Shown here: positions 11,497-16,194 of the stretch, one piece after another
Layout: each line of letters begins with the position of its first letter
Position numbering within the stretch: position 1 is the first letter of the stretch
From: Patescibacteria group bacterium AH-259-L07
Lineage (GTDB): Bacteria; Patescibacteriota; Patescibacteriia; UBA2591; UBA6264
Direction: 5' to 3'
NCBI GenBank assembly: GCA_027718005.1
Contig: JALLOP010000024.1
Location: 1-16,194 of the forward strand
DNA length: 16,194 nucleotides
Notes under the pieces: generated by a model
The model's database searches: none
What the model saw: only the letters and a program-made list of their open reading frames with translations
What the model was told of the DNA's origin: nothing
Program-made: the position numbers and the translations under genes

Positions 11497-12945
11497 ATGG
11501 CTGCAGAAAAAATACAAATTATACGTCGTGGGCCGCCGCCTCCTGAGTTGCCCGTATTGGGCAGTGAGGATGCGCGCAATGTTTCATTTTTTGGAAGAAC
11601 AAACTATGTAGCCGCACTTGAGGAGAAAAAATTTGTCTTTGGCGTTAAACGGGTTGATCGCCGGCGCCATATCTATATTGTAGGCAAAAGCGGCGTAGGA
11701 AAATCAAAACTTTTAGAACTATTAGTACGCCAAGATATTGCCCATGGCAAAGGCGTATGTTTTTTAGATCCTCATGGCGATGTAATTGAGGCATTGTTAG
11801 ATTTTGTGCCCCAAGAACGTATTGAAGATGTGGTGATTATTGACCCGTCTGACCGAAAATATCCAGTATCATTTAATCCGCTGGCAAATGTAGATCCGCA
11901 GCTGAAGCATCAACTAACCCAAGGCCTTATTGAGGTAATGAAAAAGCAGTTTGGTGCTAATTGGACGCCGCGTTTAGAGCACGTATTTCGTTTTACGTGT
12001 CTCGCACTCCTCGATTATCCTCATGGGACCATGCGGGGTATGATTTCAATGCTTACGGATAGAAATTACCGCCAAAATGTGGTGGAATACATCGAGGATG
12101 ATATGGTCAAACGGTTCTGGGCGATTGAGTTTGCTGATTGGTCAGAAAAGTTTGATACGGATGCGATTATTCCGTTGGTTAATAAATTGGGTCAATTTTT
12201 GGCTGATCCCATGCTTCGGAATATTTTTGGACAGAAAGAAAACAAAGTAGATTTAGAAGATTTAATGAAGCAACAAAAAATTATTTTTATCAATACCTCA
12301 AAAGGTAAGTTAGGAGAGGAAAATTCAAGTTTTTTCGGCTCTATGTTTATAACGAAGATTAAACAAGCGGGTATGGGGCGGGCAGCATTGCCTGAGGAGG
12401 AGCGCATAGATTTTTACCTTTATGTTGATGAGTTTCATAATTTAGTAACTGAGACTTTTGAAAATTTAATGAGTGAGGCGCGAAAATATGGCCTGTGTAT
12501 GACGGTGGCACACCAGTTTATGGGTCAATTAATTCCCCGCGTGCAGTCATCCGTATTAGGCAATGTGGGAAGTATTATCATATTTCGTGTGGGGGGTGAA
12601 GATGGGCGTATGCTAGAATCAGATATGGCGCCCTTATTTAAAACCAAAGATATGATTAATTTAGGCAAGCGAGAATTTTATATTAAACTTATGATTGATG
12701 GTGAAGCATATGATCCTTTTTCTGCAATCACGTTGACTGTATTGTCTCCCAATCACCGTTCATATAAGCAGGAGATTATTGAAGCGTCGCGGCGTAAATA
12801 TAGTATTTCTGCTGATGCCGCACAAAAATTAATTGAAGAAGAAGAAGCACAGATTTTGCGAAGCGCGCAGGAAAAAACAGCCATTGAGGGTAAAAAAGGA
12901 GATAAAGAGAAAAAAGAAGCAGAGACCCCGCAGCCCCTTATTTAG
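11497..12945 (+). CDS. VirD4/TraG-like (HerA-FtsK superfamily) conjugation-type ATPase
   Basis: A 482-residue cytosolic ATPase. Walker A is GKSGVGKS (63-70), Walker B is FYLYVDEFH (306-314, D311/E312), a sensor-like Gln is in TVAHQ (336-340), and CFLDPHGD (88-95) is the typical strand after Walker A in VirB4/VirD4 relatives. RIEDVVIIDPSD and VSFNPLA are also usual there. The protein has no membrane helix, unlike classical VirD4; the membrane parts are supplied by the two genes before it. The C-terminus (about 440-482) is a charged tail. The most likely role is energising movement of DNA or protein across the membrane, as in conjugation- or uptake-related systems, but no relaxase or VirB channel genes are visible here. 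It starts 12 nt after the previous stop with no Shine-Dalgarno sequence. Confidence 0.88.
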   Translation: MAAEKIQIIRRGPPPPELPVLGSEDARNVSFFGRTNYVAALEEKKFVFGVKRVDRRRHIYIVGKSGVGKSKLLELLVRQDIAHGKGVCFLDPHGDVIEALLDFVPQERIEDVVIIDPSDRKYPVSFNPLANVDPQLKHQLTQGLIEVMKKQFGANWTPRLEHVFRFTCLALLDYPHGTMRGMISMLTDRNYRQNVVEYIEDDMVKRFWAIEFADWSEKFDTDAIIPLVNKLGQFLADPMLRNIFGQKENKVDLEDLMKQQKIIFINTSKGKLGEENSSFFGSMFITKIKQAGMGRAALPEEERIDFYLYVDEFHNLVTETFENLMSEARKYGLCMTVAHQFMGQLIPRVQSSVLGNVGSIIIFRVGGEDGRMLESDMAPLFKTKDMINLGKREFYIKLMIDGEAYDPFSAITLTVLSPNHRSYKQEIIEASRRKYSISADAAQKLIEEEEAQILRSAQEKTAIEGKKGDKEKKEAETPQPLI

Positions 12946-13086
12946 TCCCTCACCCAGGAAATATAACGCTCGACTGCGTTTTCAGATATTTTCTAGTCAA
13001 ACATCCTATTTTTAGGAGTAGTATAATACTCGATATTAAAAGTAATGGTCTCGCGTTAGGAAAATGCATATTTCCTGGGTGAGGGA
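12946..13086. repeat. Non-coding block bounded by a perfect 19-bp inverted repeat
   Basis: TCCCTCACCCAGGAAATAT (12946-12964) is perfectly complementary to 13068-13086. Inside, TAACGC (12964-12969) pairs with GCGTTA (13053-13058), and GAGTA-GTATAA-TACTC (13016-13031) is a hairpin. The left arm begins one base past the ATPase stop codon and a strong terminator follows. No flanking target duplication is seen. It may be a structured RNA, a 3' UTR element or a small non-autonomous element. Confidence 0.75.
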
Positions 13087-13089
13087 TCA

Positions 13090-13135
13090 GCCCCGGATAT
13101 TGATGTAGTTAGTAACATTGTTCCGGGGCATTTTT
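13090..13135 (+). terminator. Intrinsic terminator of the membrane/ATPase operon
   Basis: GCCCCGGA (13090-13097) with TCCGGGGC (13122-13129), an eight-pair GC-rich stem, 24-nt loop, then ATTTTT. Confidence 0.8.
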
Positions 13136-13149
13136 AATAAATCATAATT

Positions 13150-13184
13150 CCTTTTGTCATCCTGTACACCCTTTTGTCATCCTG
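13150..13184 (+). repeat. Two tandem copies of a 15-bp GTCATCCTG-containing repeat
   Basis: CCTTTTGTCATCCTG occurs at 13150-13164 and 13170-13184, exactly 20 bp apart. The core resembles the repeat at 7564-7608. Confidence 0.7.
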
Positions 13185-13205
13185 AGGGAGTTCAAAACAA
13201 ACAAT

Positions 13206-14984
13206 ATGCCTCAGCCAGAGATAAAAATATGTCAGAATTGTAAACAACAGTTCATCATTGAATCTGATGATTTTGATTTTTACAAGAAAGTTAATGTTCC
13301 AGCACCGACATGGTGTCCAGAGTGTTTGATGGTTAGAAAAATGATTTGGAGGAATGAACGGGCGCTTTACAAGCGGGAGTGCGATCTCTGCGGCAAAAGT
13401 ATAATTACTGTATATAAACCTGATTTAGACAATAGAGTTTACTGCCATCCTTGTTGGATTTCAGATAAATGGAATGGCGAGGAGTATGCTCAGGAATATG
13501 ACTGGGATACTCCCTTCTTTGTACAGTGGAGAAAGTTATTTGGTAAAGTCCCAAAATTTGATCTATTTACACCGCGTGATAACCCAGATAGCGCTTTTGT
13601 AAACTATGCGGGGTGGAATAAGAACTGCTATCTATCATATTCTGTAGTAAGAAATGAAAACGTAATGTACTCGCGAGCTGTAGATGATAGTAAGGACGCC
13701 TTGGATTGCCTTTATACAATTGGTGTTGAGCTATGCTATGCAAACATCGAAGGCGAAAACAATTATAACTGTAAATATCTTTTGAGGGCAGGGAATTGTG
13801 TTGACTGCGCCTTCCTTTTCGATTGCATTAACTGCAAAGATTGTTTTCTAAGTACCAATCTCAGAAATAAGCGTTATGTTTTTGAAAACGTTCAATATAC
13901 GAGGGATGAATACCTTAAGAAGCTGGAGGGTATAGATTTTGGCTCTGCATCAACCACTGCCGATTTGAGGGAGAGGTTTTTACAAAAAATCCGTGAGCGT
14001 GCACTGCACAAATTTGCCCAGATGGTGAAATCTGTAAACTGCACAGGACATTTTATTGGTAGCTCGAAGAACGTAAGAAATTCATTTGATGTTTATAGGT
14101 CTGAAGACTGTAAATATAGTGCTCGACTTATTGATGCGAGAGATGTTTTCAGTTCATACGGAGTTCTGAAGTGTGAACGCGTTTACGAATCGTTCGCACC
14201 AGGTGTACAGACATATAACTACTTTTTTTCATTTTGTGGTGATGCGAGTAGGAATGTATTTTACTCACCGTTGTGCTATAGCTCTTTTAACCTTTTCGGC
14301 TGTGTTGGTCTTCGCAACAAACAATATTGCATTTTAAACAAGCAGTATTCAAAGCAAGAATATGAAAAACTCGTTCCTAAAATAGTTCAACATATGAATG
14401 CCATGCCATACAAGGATAAAAAAGGACGAGTATATACATATGGAGAATTCTTCCCTGCAGAGTTATCACCGTTTGCCTACAATGAAACCATTGCGCAAGA
14501 ATACTTCCCGTTAACAAAAGAACAAGCCATCGAACAGGGCTATGAATGGAAAGATCCAGAAAGAAAAGAGTATAAAGTTACAGCGACACCCGAAGATTTA
14601 CCAGATCATATTAAAGACGTAAAAGATGACATTATCAAACAAATAATTGGTTGTGCGCATAGTGGGAAGTGTAATGAACAATGCACTACGGCATTTAAAA
14701 TTATTCCTGACGAACTCCAATTTTATAAAAAAATGAACTTACCCCTGCCACGATTATGTCCAAACTGTCGTCATTACCAGCGTCTTAGGCAGCGTAATCC
14801 TTTAAGGCTCTGGCATAGAAAATGCCAATGCGCAGGAGAGAAATCAGACAATGGGGCGCATAAAAATACTGTTTCTCATTTCCATAAAAAAGAACATTGC
14901 CCCAATGAATTTGAAACCACATATGCCCCAGAGCGAAAAGAGATAATTTACTGCAAAAAATGTTATCAAAGTGAAGTGGTTTAA
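13206..14984 (+). CDS. Zinc-ribbon / cysteine-repeat protein of CPR type, first paralogue
   Basis: 592 residues, no signal peptide or membrane helix. The N-terminus has two Cys4 ribbons (C9/C12/C37/C40 and C59/C62/C80/C83). A long central part (about 130-385) has Cys- and Asn-rich units of roughly 10-11 residues (NCYLSYSV, NCVDCAFLF, NCKDCFLSTNLRNK), closing with GLRNKQYCILNKQYSKQEY. The N-terminal ribbon pattern returns at the C-terminus (about 480-592: F.I...ELQFYKKMNLPLPRLCPNC). The regular spacing suggests a beta-solenoid capped by metal ribbons, which is my inference. This is a protein type I recall as multi-copy in Patescibacteria, sometimes carrying misleading database names; its function is not known to me. 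No Shine-Dalgarno sequence is present; the leader is AAAACAAACAAT. A tandem paralogue starts 10 nt after the stop. Confidence 0.82.
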   Translation: MPQPEIKICQNCKQQFIIESDDFDFYKKVNVPAPTWCPECLMVRKMIWRNERALYKRECDLCGKSIITVYKPDLDNRVYCHPCWISDKWNGEEYAQEYDWDTPFFVQWRKLFGKVPKFDLFTPRDNPDSAFVNYAGWNKNCYLSYSVVRNENVMYSRAVDDSKDALDCLYTIGVELCYANIEGENNYNCKYLLRAGNCVDCAFLFDCINCKDCFLSTNLRNKRYVFENVQYTRDEYLKKLEGIDFGSASTTADLRERFLQKIRERALHKFAQMVKSVNCTGHFIGSSKNVRNSFDVYRSEDCKYSARLIDARDVFSSYGVLKCERVYESFAPGVQTYNYFFSFCGDASRNVFYSPLCYSSFNLFGCVGLRNKQYCILNKQYSKQEYEKLVPKIVQHMNAMPYKDKKGRVYTYGEFFPAELSPFAYNETIAQEYFPLTKEQAIEQGYEWKDPERKEYKVTATPEDLPDHIKDVKDDIIKQIIGCAHSGKCNEQCTTAFKIIPDELQFYKKMNLPLPRLCPNCRHYQRLRQRNPLRLWHRKCQCAGEKSDNGAHKNTVSHFHKKEHCPNEFETTYAPERKEIIYCKKCYQSEVV

Positions 14985-14994
14985 AACAAACAAT

Positions 14995-16194
14995 ATGCCT
15001 CAATCAGAGATAAAAATTTGTCAAAATTGCAAACAACAGTTCATCATTGAACCTGATGATTTTGATTTTTATGAAAAAATGGATGTACCTCCACCAACAC
15101 TTTGTTTTTATTGTCGTTCACAAAATCGACTTGCATTTTGGCCGTTTGGAAAGTTCCATAAGCGAAAATGCGATTTAACTGGAGAGGATATAATATCAAT
15201 TTTTTCGGCAAATATTCGATTTCCTGTTTATAAAAGGGCGCATTGGTATTCAGATAAGTGGGAACCACCAACTTTAGATTATAATTCTTCGCGCTTATTT
15301 TTTGATCAACTGTATGACTTACAAAGTAAAACACCGCGCCCTCACCAATATGGTACAAAAAATACAAACTGCGATTATTCTGATGATGTATGGGATTGTA
15401 AAAATTGTTATCTATGTCGTTCATTACTTGATTGTGAGAATTTATCATATTCGTATCGTACGTTTCGCTGCCGGGACTCATATGATCTATGTTATTGCTA
15501 CGATACTGAGCAGTCATATGACTGTATATATTGTTTTAATGTACATAATGTAAAGCATGCATTTGATGTACGAGATAGTTTGGACAGCGCATTTTTATAT
15601 GATTGCCGCAATGTTTCCCATTGCTTTATGTGTTGGAATCTGCGTCATAAAAAGTATTATATTTTAAATAAACCGTATACTAAAGAGCAATATTTTAAAA
15701 AGTTAAAACAATATAATTTAGGTTCACGAAGTAAGATTCAGCGCTTGCGCAATGAATTTCAAAAACAAATTGCAAATAACGCTATTGGTAAAACAGATTT
15801 TAATGTTAAAACAGTTCGCTGTACAGGCAATTATTTAACTGAGTGTAAGAACTGCCGCGAATGTTACTTTGTTGAAACATCTCAGGATTGCGTATATATG
15901 ATGAGAGCTGTTGATGATAAGGACTGCTATGATAGTAACGGCATTTTAAGAGGGGAGTTGATTTATAACGTGAGCCAACTCTCTGATGGTTATCGTTTAA
16001 AACATTCGAGCTATTGCACCAATTGTCAAGATTCTGAGTATTTGGATTTTTGTGTTGATTGTAAAAATTGTTTTGGGTGTATTGGTTTAAGAAAAAAACA
16101 ATATTGTATTTTAAATAAACAATACAGCAGGGGAGAATATTTTGATATGACAAAAAAAATTAAACAGAAAATGATTAGTGATGACGAATATGGT
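14995..16194 (+). CDS. Zinc-ribbon / cysteine-repeat protein, second paralogue (cut by window end)
   Basis: The frame is open from ATG 14995 to the last base (400 codons seen, no stop), so the gene runs past the window. The first Cys4 ribbon is intact (C9/C12/C37/C40). The second ribbon of paralogue one is lost: only C59 remains, and C62, C80 and C83 are replaced (CDLTGED, VYKRAHW). The solenoid-like part is even more regular than in the first copy (CKNCYLCRSLLDCENLSYSY, RDSYDLCYCYDTEQSYDCIY). The block CFMCWNLRHKKYYILNKPYT occurs at about residues 213-232 and GCIGLRKKQYCILNKQYSRG near 360-380. The 12-nt leader and first 26 codons are nearly identical to the upstream gene, then similarity drops sharply. 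Base composition is AT-richer than in copy one. Confidence 0.85.
   Translation, partial: MPQSEIKICQNCKQQFIIEPDDFDFYEKMDVPPPTLCFYCRSQNRLAFWPFGKFHKRKCDLTGEDIISIFSANIRFPVYKRAHWYSDKWEPPTLDYNSSRLFFDQLYDLQSKTPRPHQYGTKNTNCDYSDDVWDCKNCYLCRSLLDCENLSYSYRTFRCRDSYDLCYCYDTEQSYDCIYCFNVHNVKHAFDVRDSLDSAFLYDCRNVSHCFMCWNLRHKKYYILNKPYTKEQYFKKLKQYNLGSRSKIQRLRNEFQKQIANNAIGKTDFNVKTVRCTGNYLTECKNCRECYFVETSQDCVYMMRAVDDKDCYDSNGILRGELIYNVSQLSDGYRLKHSSYCTNCQDSEYLDFCVDCKNCFGCIGLRKKQYCILNKQYSRGEYFDMTKKIKQKMISDDEYG

Noticed and set aside
15044..16153. Minus-strand open frames opposite the second cysteine-repeat gene
   Set aside because: They are shadows of the plus-strand gene, rich in His/Asn/Tyr as expected from antisense of Cys/Asp/TAT-rich coding sequence.
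1..16194. CRISPR array, prophage or IS element
   Set aside because: No regularly spaced repeats, no transposase, integrase or phage structural gene is seen; the only mobile-type protein is the LAGLIDADG endonuclease.

Overview
This window is bacterial and most likely from a Candidate Phyla Radiation (Patescibacteria, Parcubacteria-like) genome. The evidence is bacterial L27 and L33, DnaJ, sigma70-type promoters with intrinsic terminators, the standard code with TGA used as stop, many genes with no Shine-Dalgarno sequence, and several protein types I associate with that group: a membrane protein/VirD4-like ATPase pair, multi-copy zinc-ribbon/cysteine-repeat proteins, a CPR-type hypothetical with a 'RGYRPA..EELLAFAEK' motif, and a LAGLIDADG gene beside a tRNA. 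The lineage is inferred from gene content, not from a marker tree.

Layout. (1) 1-940, minus strand: rpmA (L27) with its own promoter, then a MazG-like small protein with a two-way terminator. (2) 941-3034: a GC-richer gene for a membrane-anchored, cysteine-rich surface protein, bracketed by two 41-bp direct repeats; the right repeat abuts a severed 3' half of a tRNA-Leu. (3) 2985-3906, minus: intact tRNA-Leu(UAA), a LAGLIDADG homing endonuclease gene 17 nt behind it, then the second 3' tRNA half starting at the endonuclease stop codon. (4) 3949-7250, plus: three stand-alone hypotheticals (4016, 4625, 6609), each with a near-consensus promoter, a strong Shine-Dalgarno sequence and a terminator, plus a sodium:solute symporter. 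(5) 7262-8858, plus: tRNA-Thr(UGU), rpmG (L33, 51 aa), tRNA-Trp(CCA) and dnaJ. (6) 8859-9620: repeats, terminators, and a 91-aa unknown gene enclosed by long imperfect inverted repeats. (7) 9621-12945: an overlapping three-gene operon (two-helix membrane protein, membrane-anchored protein with a HEPN-like RNSLVH motif, VirD4/TraG-like ATPase). (8) 12946-13135: a non-coding block with a perfect 19-bp inverted repeat followed by a terminator. (9) 13206-end: two tandem zinc-ribbon/cysteine-repeat paralogues, the second cut off by the window edge.

The strongest unusual signals are the tRNA-Leu/endonuclease/half-tRNA arrangement, the inverted-repeat-enclosed gene at 9278-9553, the putative HEPN protein between a membrane protein and a DNA-pump-like ATPase, and the tandem cysteine-repeat paralogues whose first 26 codons are almost identical although the rest has diverged. 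Short dispersed repeats (AAGGTTCT...AGGTTCTTA) recur four times; two of them begin exactly at the stop codons of rpmA and dnaJ.
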